Assembly: GCA_963978545.1 (NCBI GenBank)
Contig: OZ021726.1
Location: 35,190,959-35,254,958, forward strand
From: Linyphia triangularis
Taxonomy: Eukaryota; Arthropoda; Arachnida; Araneae; Linyphiidae
Direction of reading: 5' to 3'
DNA: 64,000 nucleotides
In this document: piece by piece, positions 1 through 13,679 of the stretch
Numbering within the stretch: position 1 is the first letter of the stretch
Layout: each line of letters opens with the position of its first letter
The notes under the pieces: model-generated
Database searches by the model: none
What the model was told of the DNA's origin: nothing
Seen by the model: the letters and a program-made list of their open reading frames with translations, nothing else
Program-made: the position numbers and the translations under genes

Positions 1-1006
1 ATTATCAGTTTGATTACTTTGAAGTTTTTCACAAATTTAATAGCTTTTTATACAGATTAAAATTAAAATGAACTTTAAGAACTGTAATGGCAACACTACA
101 ATATTATCCCATGTTTGAGTATTTAACAAAAAAGTCGCTGTACCACCAAGTTTCATAATATTTTACACTCAATGGATTTGTGTGATGTTACGACGCTGCT
201 AGGTACAGAAATTTTCTTTTGAGAAGAAAAGTGGCGAATGAAATATAATGTCAAGGAAATAAATTCTCAAATGGGATATTACGCTTCACTCTGATTTAGA
301 TTAAATAATGTCAGTCAATAGAACGGCACATTAGATCCTATGCCAATTTCATTATATTTATTCGCATCAATAGAAGTTAGCATCAGTAGAAGTTATAGGC
401 AGCAGATGCATATATTTATAACTCACACATACGTGTAACCTTTAGTAATAATTAAAAAACAAATTCACAATCATTCTGAATTCTTGGGAGAAATGCTATA
501 TTTAATTACAATGAAAATAATCTTCGCTGAATATTTTTCTGTTTGTTCTGTTTACATTCAGCAGTCAATCAGGACACTTCATGCATTACTATAAGGAAAT
601 AATGCAATAAGACTTTGAACTATTTATAATAATATAATATTTATAACACACAATATTATAATACATAAAAATAATCATAAAAAAGGATACATATTGAAAT
701 AACTTTTTTAAGATTTGATGTATTATCAACAAGCCATTCTAACGATTTTGATTTTTTTTAAACACTTTAAAGGAAGAAATTTTTAATCAAATTTAAAAGT
801 TTCTCTTACCATCATGATATACATGATGCTGACTTGTACCAAGTTTTGTTATTTTAGGCATAAAACTGGATTTACGTTTGTTTTCTTTAAACAAGGCAAA
901 AGTGTCTCCAACATTTCAAACATAGTAAAATCGTATTTTGTGAAAATATTATTTTATACCACCAATAATGGCATGCTTTCTTTGTAAATTTTTTTTCAAA
1001 TAACAA

Positions 1007-1032
1007 TTTTTTTTTTTTTTTTTTTTTTTTTT
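1007..1032. repeat. poly(T) tract, 26 bp
   Basis: Uninterrupted T run. No flanking target duplication was identified, so a retroposon tail is possible but unproven. Confidence 0.95.
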
Positions 1033-1427
1033 AATGTGGAAGTAATAAAATCTTAATTGCGTAACTTTTCACAGTATAGAATTTATTTCAGCGACTTTTC
1101 AAAGATAGTTTCGCAACATCTTAATCGTAGAAAATCATATTTTAGTATCTTTTTACATTTTAAAGCTGTGTTTTAAGAATGTTTTGTAACATTTTCCAGT
1201 TAAAATAAATAGGTTGTTTTATTTGTGTCTACATATTTGGTGACGCCTATTTCCAAACATCCGAAATGTCCACTAGAGCTCCCTGTTGTCAACATAAATC
1301 ATTTTTAATCCACTTTTAAGCTGCTTATATATAGTTAGGAAATTTATTAAAAAGTTCAAATCTGTTTTACTGTATTTTGATATAGAAATGATCCTAGTGA
1401 GCGAATTCAAGCAAAACCTTTTATTGG

Positions 1428-1432
<5 letters not shown>

Positions 1433-1458
<26 letters not shown>
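1433..1458. repeat. poly(T) tract, 26 bp
   Basis: Uninterrupted T run in plain AT-rich sequence. Confidence 0.95.
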
Positions 1459-1702
1459 GTAAATATTAATAAACAAAGTATTTTCTCTTTTATGTTCTTA
1501 TTATCTCCATATTTACTAAGTCTATCAAAAAGAAAAACATGTACCTGTCTATGATAGTAGCAATAAGACTTTCTTTACATTTTGAAAATTGGTCGCCGTC
1601 TTTCGACTGACCAGGCGTCTTCCAAGTAACTGAATGTCATCCAATTGACTTTTTTTTGCTTGAATATTTGTTATTACCAGTATAAAAACGTACCAAATAA
1701 CC

Positions 1703-1703
<1 letters not shown>

Positions 1704-1730
<27 letters not shown>
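1704..1730. repeat. poly(T) tract, 27 bp
   Basis: Uninterrupted T run, third such tract within 730 bp. Confidence 0.95.
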
Positions 1731-1733
<3 letters not shown>

Positions 1734-2108
1734 TTAAAGAATTTTTAAGGAAATTTAAAATATTGCACTTTTTCCATTAATTTTCCACATTAAAGATCTG
1801 CATTTGTATTTTAATAACTAAAAACACAATTATACATTTCATTGCATTCTATTATTATGTTCACCTCTTACTAGAGTTTTAAAGAAAAAGTTATATATAT
1901 TTTTAAAAAAATTCTTGTTGAATATTGACTTCACTATCACGCTAATAAAAGTTTAAAATAGAAAAATTATGATAAATGTCTTTTTTAAATATACCTGATA
2001 AATAGAATTTTTAGTTTTCTTTTAACGTATCATAAAACTTTACATATTTAAACTTTACATATTTAACTTTATTAAATTTGGCTTCACATCTGGAAATGGA
2101 AAAGAATG

Positions 2109-2110
<2 letters not shown>

Positions 2111-2144
<34 letters not shown>
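2111..2144. repeat. poly(A) tract, 34 bp
   Basis: Uninterrupted A run followed by an A-rich stretch to about 2180 with scattered G and T. It is one of only two long tracts with A on the + strand. Confidence 0.95.
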
Positions 2145-2146
<2 letters not shown>

Positions 2147-5100
2147 CAAAGAAATAAAAAAAATAAAAAAAATGAAAAACAATCATATCATTTATGAAGG
2201 AAATAGAAAAAAGAGATAACATTTTAAATATAAACATAAGGCACCGATAGATGCAGACTTTAAAATTAAGTAAAAATAGTTCAATTCATAAAGTTTTCCA
2301 AATAAAGAAGAACATTTCTTATTCAGAAAAATTTGCAAGGTGATTTGGAAAAAAAAAAAAAATAAGATATCAAAATGAAAGTAAAATTGATGCTATAAAT
2401 CAATGATATTTTGCAAACCATTCTGAATTTCAAAAAGAGAGAAAGGGGAAATAAAAGAGAAGTATCACAAGAAAAAGGGAATGAATTTGATTAAAGTATC
2501 ATCAAATTTGAATTCTATGCAATTGCTAGAATCGCTCAAGAAATCAAGTTAATTTGATTACTCCACCTGAAAGAGATGTAATTGTGTACTTCAAATGAGT
2601 TACATGAGAAAAAATATCATGGTCTACAAAATACAAAAACCTCTATAGAAAACACTAGAAAGGAACTAATTACTTTTTAATTTCATTTTTAAAAACATAT
2701 GTTTACTGTTGTTCACCAATTGATAGCATTGCAAGAAAAATAAAAAGGAAAAACTTTCAAAGTAATGAATTTGTAATTGCACATAGATTTCTCCCGAAAC
2801 TATCTTGTAAAATAATATGAATAAGTGGGATCCATGTAATTTGGAGTTAAAACACGCTAAATTTCTTTTAACATTGAAGTAGCAGACTACAAGAAAGAAT
2901 ACGCAGATATCATTCAGCTTTGTGTATAATATATATGATATATTATAACACTGTGTACCGTTGCCATATGGGCAGCGGTTCCCTACTCAGGATACTACTA
3001 AGAAAACTCACTCAAGAGGACACCATTTAATTCATAAAATGTATTCTATAGATATTTAAATGAAGTTTATTTCAATTAGAGAATTATGTAAGAATTGTTG
3101 AATTCTTCAATATACATACTATAAAATTTGAATTTATCGATGCAAAGGTTGTAACTATGGATTTATCATCTATAAAAATATATTTTGGAGTAAAATAATT
3201 GCAAACATTTATAAAAAAAAATTATTTACGTAATACATTTATTTCCTATTTTCTGTACTTATATCAGCATTTTTAGTACATCTGGCATACATTTCTTTCG
3301 TTTCTTTCATGTATAAAATCTGAATAAAAAATAAATAAAATCGATTCACAAAATTTTGCTTCTAAACATTATTTCAATAATGTCACCCGATTCACAATTT
3401 CTTGCAGTTATATAAAAAATTATAAATAAAGTATAATATTACAAAAACATAACTCCAAATCTAATAAAAGGTTATTCGTGATTTATCCATGTTACAAATT
3501 TTAACATTAGATAAATATCTTACTTTCATATTTTAAATTGTAAATCTCATGTTGGTATGTTTTAAAAATCTATCCGTATAGTTTGCAGATAGATATTCAA
3601 TCAGTTATATATAGATAGGTTTTAAATAAAATAAAGTGTTAAAAATTGAGGTTAGCATTACATTTTTAGAGTTTCATAAAAAATAAACTGAAAATGCACC
3701 CGAACAGAAATACATTTTTAATAAATGGTAGAAAGTCCCTTTGAAATCACATTAGTGTAAACAACATTTTTCTGATACTTCTAGAATCGAAAAAATAGAC
3801 TTCGTCCATATATTTATTTTGGCTATACTGTAAATTTTTTCGATAAATCCACCAGTCAAGTTATTCTTTGATGTTACATATCAAATATTCAATCTTTAAA
3901 TAACGAATATAAATTCGAAATTTTTGTGAAAACTAATCTGCATAAAATTTAACTTCATTTTTAAAAATGTTAGATTCGTAAATTCGTCAAAGTACACACT
4001 ATGATGAATTATATTACATTTTGACCTATGCTGAAATCAACACACAATTTTTTTAGTAAAATAAAAAAAGCTACTAAAGCAATTTCAACCAGTATTTTTG
4101 AAAATATATAACTCTTATCCATTGTTTTAAATACAATGTTTCAAACATTCGTATTTTCATTTGAAAAACACAAGACACATTTCAAGGCATACAATTATGT
4201 AATATAAATCATCCATTACGGATTTTAAAAGTCAAGTTACTGCTTTAGAAACTAACTACTAAAACAAATTCCTTTTCCAAAAAATGACTTAAAAAAATGA
4301 TTACAAAATAAAATTTAAAAAAAAAAAATTATTGAAAGAAAGTATTTTCTAATGCTTTTTAACTGTTCCTTTGATATGATGGTCGAGCTTCAAACTTTTT
4401 AAATGCACTAAAAACCTTTCCCTTAGTGATACATAATTTGGAACATAGTTTCAATTGTAACTGTTTTTCATGCAGGATACAGAGCCTCTAAACAAATAAA
4501 AATTTAGTGGACGCATGATATAACTACGAAAGAAAATGTAAGAGATAATCACGTGCTATGTGGAACCAATTCATTGTAAAACGTGAGCTGAATTACGAAG
4601 TTTTGAGAAAACTGTGTTCTTTGATTATTCCAGTGAATACTTTTTAAGTCCACTTAAATGTACAATATAGAGTTGCATGTGTAAAAGTTCATGTTTTTCT
4701 TTCAATTTATTAAAATTTGTATTGTTACTAATAATAGAGGAAAAACATCTATTAAAAATGTGTTTAATAGTTAGTTCTGATGATTTATTTTCAATAAATT
4801 TTCAAACAACTATTCTTTTGTATATCTAGAACTACATTATAAACATTAAAATTTTAAATTAAGAGAATTTGTTGAGATAAATTAGACCATTCTAAAAATA
4901 CTTATATTTTTAACTTTTAGAAAATGATTCAAATTTGAAAAACTTTTTATTAATTATATTGTGTTGTTAAACAGTCACAGACTTAATGATTTCAAATATA
5001 GTTTAAATAACTGGCTTCTTACAAATATGAACAACATTATAGAAAATACTTAACTTCCCATTAATTCGGCAAGTCAAGAAAAATATTGAAATAATCAGGA

Positions 5101-7314
5101 AAGTAAAAAAAAAACAAGAATAGTTTTAAAGATATTTTCATTTCAGCAAAGAAATTTCATTTCATTAAAATATACTACAATAGCTTCAAAAAAAATAATT
5201 ACAGGGGTTATCCAATCCTTGAATTGAGAAGGTTTAAATAAAACTATATTGTACAATAACTAATAACAGCTTGTCTGAAAAACTGTAAAAAGAAAAAATA
5301 GATGATTACTAGTACCACTAGCCTTATACGGAACACTCGCGTGTGAATATTTGCATTTCACAGTTTTCTTACTCATTCAAAAATACAACAGTTCTCTAAT
5401 GTTTTATGTACTACAGATACAAGTAAAACTTTTTCTTATATAACTAAATAGCTAAACTAAAATAAGCAGAAATCCTTAATGTGTTCATATTTATTATAGA
5501 TAATTATTTTATTATGAATTATATATAGTGTTCATATATCATTTTATTCACTCATGATTTAATTTTTAGTTTGAATTATTTATTTAATGTATTGTATAAA
5601 TTGGTGATGCGCTGAAAGGATATTAATTACATGTTGTTAATATAATTGGGCAATTCTGAAATTAAAGGAAATTTGAGGAGGTAAAAAAAAACATAAAAAT
5701 AAAAAAAGATAACAAAATTGAAATTTTACTCTTAAAATTGTATTAGCAAAACTAATACATTTACCACTTCAAAAAAGGGCAAAGGAAAAACATATTTTCT
5801 AAAAATACAGTTTTCTAATTTTGTTTGAAACCTCCGTGGTTAACACAACCGATGGAGGTTTTAAATAAGTAGAAATAAGTAGATTGCCATGCTTAAAACC
5901 TAACCTAAAAGACTGAGGATACACTGGCTTTGTGTGTAGAGAAAAAATTGGCTATTTTATAAAAGTAAATGGCAAAAGTATGCCTAACACTATAAGTAAT
6001 AACATTACTGAACATGGATGTTACAAGAACAAAAAGAACTCACCTGATTTCTGAGGATTGGACAGCTTTTTCACAAACAATACGAAACCATGCAAATCCA
6101 ACAACAACACCAGTCAAAATGGTTGACTTGAGTTTCACTTCAGCTTTGGTAAAGAAGACTGTATTGCTATCTCGTAGAATTTTAATCAGGTTAAAGATAA
6201 TCCATTGAGGTTACTTCAGCACTCCGAGGACAACTTATGAGATTAAAATAAAGTGATAAATAAAATTAAAACTTATATTTCTTCGCGATTAGTTTATTAC
6301 TTATATAATAAATGTTTAACCCATATATTTTCACAAATATATTATTAATCAGGTTTATTTCTTCTGTCAACACTAAAACAACAGGGGAGGGGACATTCCA
6401 TGGAGGTTACATTTCCCATACTTTGGATTTTTTCTTAAGAATAATAAATAAATATGTAAAATAAAGACTGAAAACATTAAACGTAAACTTTTTCTACTTA
6501 AAATTAATTTCTTCACTTAAAGGAATAAATATTAATTTAGTAAAAGCACAGGGACTGAAATTTCCCTTTAATTTCAGAAACGCCAGATTTGTATAACGTT
6601 TGTTCAAGAATAAGTGAATTCTCATTTAATTGTAAAAACGAATCGTTAGGTTTTCCTCTTGGGTTTGAATTCTTCAATGATTAATTTATCAATGATTAAA
6701 TAACAATATTATACAATTTTCTCCTTACATTAAAGAATCTATTCATTAACGAAATTACGCAAAATTGAAGACCTGTTATTCAAACAGTTTTAACAGTGTA
6801 CGAAATTTGTAAGTCGCAATTATTGGAAAACATAATTGAAGTCGGAATGTATGTGCACTGTTTATTTGCATTAAAATGTAGGAAATATTGCAAATCATGA
6901 CATTTTAAGCCTGATTTAATTTGTATTCATATTTTACGATTAAGTATAGCTGAGCAATTCTGAATAACGGATTGGTGTTTTAAGTTTGTGTAAGCATTGC
7001 CAATGATGGTGATACATCAAAAGCTTATCGACTTATAATGATATAGTTATCATATGAAGCATGTAATGAAGTTACAGATTCACGTATGTAGTAGAAACAA
7101 ACTTCACGTAATTCTAACGGGCGGTACTGAAATGGTAAAGCAAATATGTATTATACATAATTGGATATGATATGGATTGTTGATTCAGATTATCAGATTG
7201 TCAGTGCTTGTTTGTTTATTCTAATAGTTAAATAGTTGCTGTCCAAAATATATTGCAGTTCGATAGATTACATTTTTCAAGAATAATGTTGTTAAGTTCT
7301 GTAATAAAGGTAAT

Positions 7315-7403
7315 GGTATTTACGAATTTTTTAATGCTGCTATGTATAATTTCCAGTGTGGTATTTGCGATTTTTTAATACTGCTATGCATAAATTCCAG
7401 TGT
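7315..7403. repeat. 45-bp tandem duplication
   Basis: Two adjacent units, 7315-7359 and 7360-7403. Both begin ggtattt, share ttttttaat.ctgctatg in the middle and end ttccagtgt, with a few substitutions between them. Confidence 0.8.
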
Positions 7404-8564
7404 ATGATAAATGTCATTGAAATAAATTTGATTAAATATAATTTTTAAGTTTAATTATTAATTCTTTATTTATTAAACCACTAGTCATATACTGGACAAA
7501 AGGAAGATTCAAAGTTTTAAATCAGATGTAAGTTTTGTGCTTTTATCTTTAGAAATTTTGCAGACTATGAATTTTAAATTTAATTTCCTATTACTCAAAT
7601 ATACTGCTATGCACTGTTTAACATAATAGAAGGTTTTTAATAACAGATATTTCTTCAGTATTCACTTTGCACACTATTTTTATACTTAACATTTTCTTAT
7701 GAGATCTGGTAACCAAATTGCCCTCCAACATTAGAGATATTTTCAAGTGTCATCTAAATTAATCATCTTTTAACCATATAAGTCAATATGCTCACTAAAT
7801 AACGGTAATAAACGGCTAATTTAAAAACAAGATTTCGTCGTTTTGGGGAAAAAAATCTTTGGGTTTGCTATTTCATCTTTAAAATGCAGATAGTAGATGT
7901 AAATTTTAAATTTGTACGTATGAAATTTCATTTCTTAGTAAATGTTTCAATTTAAAAGTACACAATGGAGTAAACTTTTAAACCAACAAAATGTTCGAAA
8001 TTAATAATAAAACATCTTTGTGCATTATTAATTTGGCATATTTAGCCCCTACAGCGAGGTAGAGAAAAACATAAATGTCCTTCAGTAGTGAATACATAGA
8101 TAATTTCTTTGAAGTCATTATGGAGATATTAAAATCCAAATACGAAACAGCTTTAAATAAATTGGTACTTGTAAAATATGCTATCATTGCACCATGATCC
8201 ACAGAAGCATTATTTCGCAACATTACATTTTTGTCATTCTGTAAGTTTAGTTTCTTTGCTACAAATAGAAGCTTTCTCATACAAAGAATCTGACCTTCCA
8301 TCTATCTGTCTAAAGTAAACATTCCCACAAAAAAACTACAAATACCAAAGGCTTGAGTGCTATGAAGAGTTTCCTTACGAAGTATCATTTCATCCCAAAA
8401 TTTAAACCGAAATTGTGACCTAAGTTGAATGTTTACAACAAAGAGAAAATAGATGGGCCAACTATGGGAAACTGTTGCTAACCAAAAGCAGTAAATGCTG
8501 GGACAACGGAGGAATCCTTCTCAAACAGTAAAAAAAAAAAGTCAAAGTTTAGACGTATTTTTTT
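7404..8564. other. unassigned noncoding stretch
   Basis: AT-rich. A 107-codon open frame on the - strand (7978-8301) has no recognisable motif, splice context or compositional shift, and was not accepted as a gene. Nothing else seen. Confidence 0.4.
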
Positions 8565-9660
8565 CAGAATTTATAACGGAGAAGCGATTGAGCTACAAAT
8601 TTTGAAGCAATTGCTACATTTTTTAACTTCATATTAAATCCTACACAAAAATTGAATGCATAAATTGTGTTCTATTTCTCAAGCAGATTATGTCGATGCT
8701 CTAATTTCACTATTGTTCACATTTCAATGTCTAGAGTGTACTTATTTATAAGCTTTATGAAACTGCCATTACATACCCTTCAGAAATGAAATGCATATTC
8801 TAGATCCTGTTTGCGATATTTCTTAAAATAATTTTTAGCCGGGGTAATTTACAGTATTAATAACAGACGAAACGATTCAGCTATAGCTTTCGAACCAATG
8901 GTCATATTTTTTAATTTCCTATTAAATCATACACATAATTTTAATTCATCAATGGTATTCAATTTCTTCGGCTGATTATGCCGATGTTCCGAGCTCAATT
9001 CATTTCATTATTGTTCACATTTCAATGTTTAGAATGGTATTTTTGATAAGCCTTATGAAACTACCATTATAATCCCAACAGAAATAAAATGTATATTCCA
9101 GTATTCCAAATAATGTTTTATTATATTTCTTAAATAACTATTAGCCGGCATAATTTTATAATAATAACAATTTATCCGGCTGATTATGCCGATGTTACGC
9201 GTTGAATTCATTTCATTATTGTTCATATTTCAATGTTTAGAATGGTATTTTTGATAAGCCTTATGAAACTATCATTATAATCCCTACAGAAATAAAATGT
9301 ATATTCCAGTATTCCAAATAATGTTTTATGATATTTCTTAAATAACTATTAGCCGGAGTAATTGAATAATAATATATGTCGAAAATAACTAATAACTGAT
9401 GTAATTAATAATAATAATTAATAACTTAAATAACGATTCAGAAATTTTGACGTAACGGTGTAGTTAATAACTGACGAAAAGATTCAGATCGAATTTTTGA
9501 AGCAAAAGCTTTATTATATAACTTCCAATTGAACCTATACATAATTGAAATCCATAAATAGTGTTCAATTGCTCACAAAGATTATGATGATTACATTGAA
9601 TCATATCGGCAAAAATACCCATTAAATCCCACATTAAGCTTCTCATACTCTTTCTTTCAA
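8565..9660. repeat. diverged tandem array, unit about 295 bp
   Basis: A block recurs in the same order at least three times. Each unit has a head containing 'cgattcagct' or similar (about 8588, 8873, 9478), then 'gattatg.cgatg' (about 8686, 8970, 9180), then 'tttcaatgt.tagagtg/aatgg', then 'aagc.ttatgaaact', then 'attagccgg.gtaatt' (about 8835, 9141, 9351). The third unit lacks the head and the fourth (about 9460-9650) lacks the tail. The central pair, 8968-9153 and 9178-9360, is the most similar, suggesting a later duplication. No coding potential recognised. Confidence 0.75.
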
Positions 9661-9719
9661 AGAGAAATACTAAAAGAGCCGCTAACAACATGCAGGAAAA
9701 GTTATTTCTGGTCCTTGTC

Positions 9720-10020
9720 AAAGGTAAAGCGACGAATAGATAGAAAGAGAAAATGTCGAAGTCCGTTCGTATGTCTCGTGCATCATGATTTATAAAGAAT
9801 AGAAAGAAAGTGGCGTTGGGTTTTCTGAAAGGAATCTTTTTTTTTTCTTCGGAGCTTCTTCTTCCGGAATATAGATACGCTGCTCAAAGAGACTCCTTAT
9901 CTTGTGGCTTGTTCGCATTAAGTGCTTGGCGCCCTAAGCTTTTCTAAGAAAATAAGTTCGGGCTTCTAAATCCACCCTTCGACAGAATCCAGCTTCAGTA
10001 ATTAATTCAACTTTGAATTT
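9720..10020. other. higher-GC island, unassigned
   Basis: This stretch is clearly less AT-rich than its surroundings and has no homopolymer structure beyond one T run. No open frame or known element was recognised. It could be a conserved noncoding element or an old element fragment. Confidence 0.3.
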
Positions 10021-10260
10021 TTCCGATGAGGGGATAGGGAGGTAATTTTTAAGTGATTTTAGAATTTGGGAAGTTTAGATGATTAAAAGGCAAAAATTTG
10101 TTCAATAAACTGTATGCTATTTTGGAAGGTAGTTATTTTATATTTTACGGACTTATGTTTTTATAGAGAAAGCTTAAATTTAGATTTAAGAAGTACTTTA
10201 TTTAGAATAAAGAAAATCTATCAACGGGATTTACGGATGGTAGAATATATATTAGGACCA

Positions 10261-10290
10261 CCCCCCCCCCCCCCCAAAAAAAAAAAAAAA
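10261..10290. repeat. C15-A15 homopolymer junction
   Basis: Fifteen C followed directly by fifteen A. Length is liable to vary and to be misread by sequencing. Confidence 0.95.
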
Positions 10291-10477
10291 TCTCGTTTTC
10301 AGTTAAAAAGTTTAGTGGATTAAAGTATTATGAGAATATTTTAACGCTTTTATAAACTATATGTTTTTTGGACTTTGATGCTGTTAATTAATTCATATTC
10401 TCACAAATAGTGACTAATAATTATGTATTCAATATCAAAAACCAATTTTAAATTAAAAGAATTAGTATTCATTAAAT

Positions 10478-10526
10478 TGGTGGTTTTCAGATTATCTGGC
10501 GCCGTCAGCAACACGAGGGCTATAAT
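10478..10526 (-). mobile_element. SINE family A, 5'-truncated 49-bp copy
   Basis: The reverse complement matches the 3' end of the SINE copies at 38.5 and 46.5 kb (motifs tatagccctcgtgttgctg, cggcgccagataatctgaaa). It is flanked by an exact 13-bp direct repeat, gtattcattaaat, at 10465-10477 and 10527-10539. A short 3' piece with perfect target duplications is what a prematurely ended target-primed reverse transcription leaves. Confidence 0.85.
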
Positions 10527-10844
10527 GTATTCATTAAATACTTGAGCGATATCAGCAAGCACAAAAGGACACTACATAAGCAAGTTAAGTTTCCCATCAA
10601 AGCTGTTAATACTTATCATAAAGTGTAGTGTAAGCAGTGTCATGCAAACTGTCCCAAACACTTCAGTTCATATGCAACGATTCAACTCTACAGCACCATA
10701 AGTTTGTATGGAATTACTTTTTGCATGTTCGTTCTCAGCTGAGTTGGGATAAGCAAGAAGGATATTAAAATTTGTTTAGTTGCCGCGTGATAATGTTTTA
10801 GTTTCTCAAAATATAACCTAATAAAAAAATTAAATTTTGTATGC

Positions 10845-11700
10845 CTTACATTAGCTTCAATTTTGTGTGTGTGGCAATTTACCGGTGTAGCTGCCGAACA
10901 TATCTGCGAAAGCTTAATAGCTTAATTAACCCACTAGCCGCCATTCAATCGGATTCAAACTTGACTAATAGACTTGATGTCAATAAGAAGGTATTTTATC
11001 CAATTTTGGGGGCTATGACTATTAATAAAAGGCAATTTTTATACACGCTTTTATGTTAGCTTCGAAATAGTAATAAACTAACTTGCCGTCATCCAATCGC
11101 TCTGAAATCCGACAGATAGATAGATTGTCTTTGAATGCATTATATGAGGTTATAACGTCTGTCATTGTCACAAAAAGTAATCTTTTACACAAGCCACTAT
11201 TGACGGTTCCAAAATTTTATTGACACACACTTATCTTCAACAAATCGATCTGAAACTTGGCAGATAGATTCGATGTCAATGAAATGCATTTTATCAAGGT
11301 TTGGAGGCTATCATTGTCACTAAAATGCCCTTTTATACACGCTTCAATTGGTGCTTCGGGATACTAATAAACCTACCTCATGTTATCCAATCGAGCTTGA
11401 CAATTCTTTTTATCAAGTTTTGGAACTGTAGTAAGACGGCCGCTCTTACTTACATTTATATTTCCTTATGTTAGACTTATTAATATTTACTCATGTTTTA
11501 CTATTCAGATACCAAACTTAATTCAAACATGTGACATTTGGTAGTATTTAATAAGTGAAACATTCCCAATTAAAGATGGCGAGGTAAAATCTTCTAAGAG
11601 CTAATTAATCCACTTGTAGTCAGTCAATCGATCTGAATCTTGGCAGATAGACACGTTGTAGATGACAATGCATTCAATCAAGTTTTGGGAGTAAAAAAAG
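10845..11700 (+). repeat. tandem repeat family C, ~147-bp units
   Basis: Units anchor on 'cattcaatcgg' or related, at about 10942, 11089, 11239, 11385 and 11626. The spacings are about 147, 150 and 146 bp, then about 241 bp, where unrelated sequence (roughly 11420-11600) interrupts the last interval. Shared blocks include 'tctgaaacttggcagataga', 'gatgtcaatgaaatgcattt', 'tatcaagttttgg' and 'tttttatacacgctt'. A non-repeated head (about 10850-10915, motif gaacatatctgcgaaagc) precedes the first unit and is also seen in the lone copy at 44.6 kb, so the family has a defined start. Confidence 0.75.
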
Positions 11701-12419
11701 TAAATAGCTATGAATGGATATTTTAATTGTAGTGTTCAAACACTAAGAAATCTCGATATTATCCCAATAAGTTGCAATTACACATAAAAAATGGTAACGC
11801 TTTAAAGGATTTCTATTAAAATCTTTGGTTTTATGGGATATATGATTCTCTTATAATTTACAAATTAATGCATGTTTTTACTAATTAAATATTTTCTAAT
11901 TTTAGTCTTCGGCGGTAAGTTCTACATTGAACAGTACGAACTCCGAAGTCAATCGCGATTCGTTGATATTACCAAAACTGAGAGGTAAAATGATTGGACA
12001 ATTAGAATAATGCGTTAAACGTACAGACAAATTAAACATGTTAATAAAGAGAAAAAAAAAAGAAAAGAAATTGTATAATTAACTGTAGTTTATAGTTTTG
12101 CTTTAGACTACAAATAAAATCAAAACTTGCTGCAAACAGTCTGCTATTTAAACCAGCTAATAACAAGTTTCCATTTGATGCTTTCAGGTATACAAATACA
12201 ATTGAGATGATTTTTTTTAATTTTTAGGTTATAATTTCAAACTTTTTGACAGTATATCAGAATTAAAAATGATGCATTTTTATATATAAACTTTTTTTTT
12301 CCGTTAATTTTTTTAATCTTCTAATTGCAATTAAGGTGACTAATTAGGACATTATTATAACAGACGTAAATAAACTTGAAATTAACTTAGAGGAATGATT
12401 TTTATTTCAAATAACTCTC

Positions 12420-12560
12420 ATACTTGCATAGTGAGAGGTAAAATTAAACCATGCTTCACTATGGAGACGCACACAGTGGAGACTGACCGGTTTCCTGTTT
12501 AATTTTACCTCGCACTATGCGAGTAAGCACCCATCCCGACTCCACTGTGTAAGTAACCTT
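12420..12560. mobile_element. short fold-back element
   Basis: Arms of about 27 bp ('gcatagtgagaggtaaaatt' on the left, its near complement ending 'cgcactatgcgagtaag' on the right) flank a centre of about 60 bp. A second inverted pair, cacacagtgga and tccactgtgt, overlaps it. The structure would form a strong hairpin. Family unknown. Confidence 0.6.
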
Positions 12561-13637
12561 ATGTCAACAAAATAAAAGTATAATCCGTTATTAAGTGGTG
12601 ATTTATTGGGTTTATGTTATCTATCTTTATGATAATTGCTCTAAAACTATTAATTAAGATAACTATAATATATATAACATTAAACTTAAAAATTCACACT
12701 TCTTAAAAAACTATTTTCTTCCATTAGAAGAAGTGACTTTTCTCAGAATATAATCAAGTAGTATTAAGAAATAATAAAATAGAAAGAGCTGTTTCTTATA
12801 AATAAGATGCAGGCAAACTTTTACTTGCAACTGTTGACATTTCCTAAGTGCCCTTTTCAAAAGCCAACACTTTATCCAAGTACATAGTAACTTTCACTTT
12901 TCTTTAAAAAAAAAATATCACGAAAATAAAATAAACTCTTCAATACAAGAGATATTAAATTTGTTTAGAAAAACGGAACAGTTCTTTCGATATTTCTATT
13001 TCCTTGTGATGAAATGTGATTTATTTTTGAAGCCGAAACACTTTTTGAAGAGTTTTATAATCTCAGAAAAGTCCATCGCAGAAGCGGACTTTCATTTTTT
13101 AACAGTCCGAAGAGAGGCATATGTATTCAGTTCTAAATCACACATGGTTGAAATACTAAGATAGATAGAATTGGAAAGCTTGCTTTTAAAGTTTGAAGCT
13201 GAAAATTGTTTACTTTACTCAGATACAGTATGTCATAACTGATATGAATTCAAATGAACTATTTTATTGATTTTATAGATAAAAATATGCATTAATTGAT
13301 ATCAAGAAAAACATTTTAATAGATTATTAAAATTTGTATCAATGTTACTATATATATTAATAAAATTCAGACTGTACTTCGCGTGTTTGTTATATTTATG
13401 CTTGTTACTATAAAAACTTTATTTAAGTGAGATTGTGCAAAACAAGTATAATTTAATTACACATTTAAATGCTAAAATAAACATACTAGTTAATAACCAT
13501 ACTTTTAGCAAAGCATATAATGAGTGCAAAATTGAAACCAAAGATAATCTTATAGACATTTCAATTGAAAAAATTCATAAAAAGTTTTTTAAAGTCACAA
13601 TTAAACTAATTAAAAAAAATTATTGCTTCCATATATG

Positions 13638-13638
<1 letters not shown>
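12561..13638. other. AT-rich noncoding DNA
   Basis: No feature recognised. Short open frames at 12961-13164 and 13435-13716 lack any motif, and the second runs into a homopolymer. Confidence 0.4.

Positions 13639-13678
<40 letters not shown>
13639..13678. repeat. poly(T) tract, 40 bp
   Basis: The longest homopolymer of the window, uninterrupted. Confidence 0.95.

Positions 13679-13679
<1 letters not shown>

Larger units (their letters stand above)
1..8564. other. AT-rich noncoding DNA, probable intron or intergenic
   Basis: No coding exon, RNA gene or complete mobile element could be recognised. Open frames are short and of biased AT-rich composition. It holds four long homopolymer tracts (listed separately), a small hairpin at about 5829-5866 (arms aaacctcc / ggaggttt) and a 45-bp tandem duplication near 7.3 kb. 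If the GPCR exon at 34.8 kb joins an exon before this window, this is intron; that is inference. Confidence 0.5.

Noticed and set aside
6014..6208. 64-codon + strand frame
   Set aside because: Plausible composition but no domain, no splice signals in phase and no neighbouring exons.
7978..8301. 107-codon open frame, - strand
   Set aside because: No motif, no compositional shift from the flanks, no splice or promoter context; length expected by chance in AT-rich DNA of this size.
8565..11700. CRISPR-like or bacterial repeat array
   Set aside because: Units are long, diverged and without regular spacers; the window is eukaryotic.
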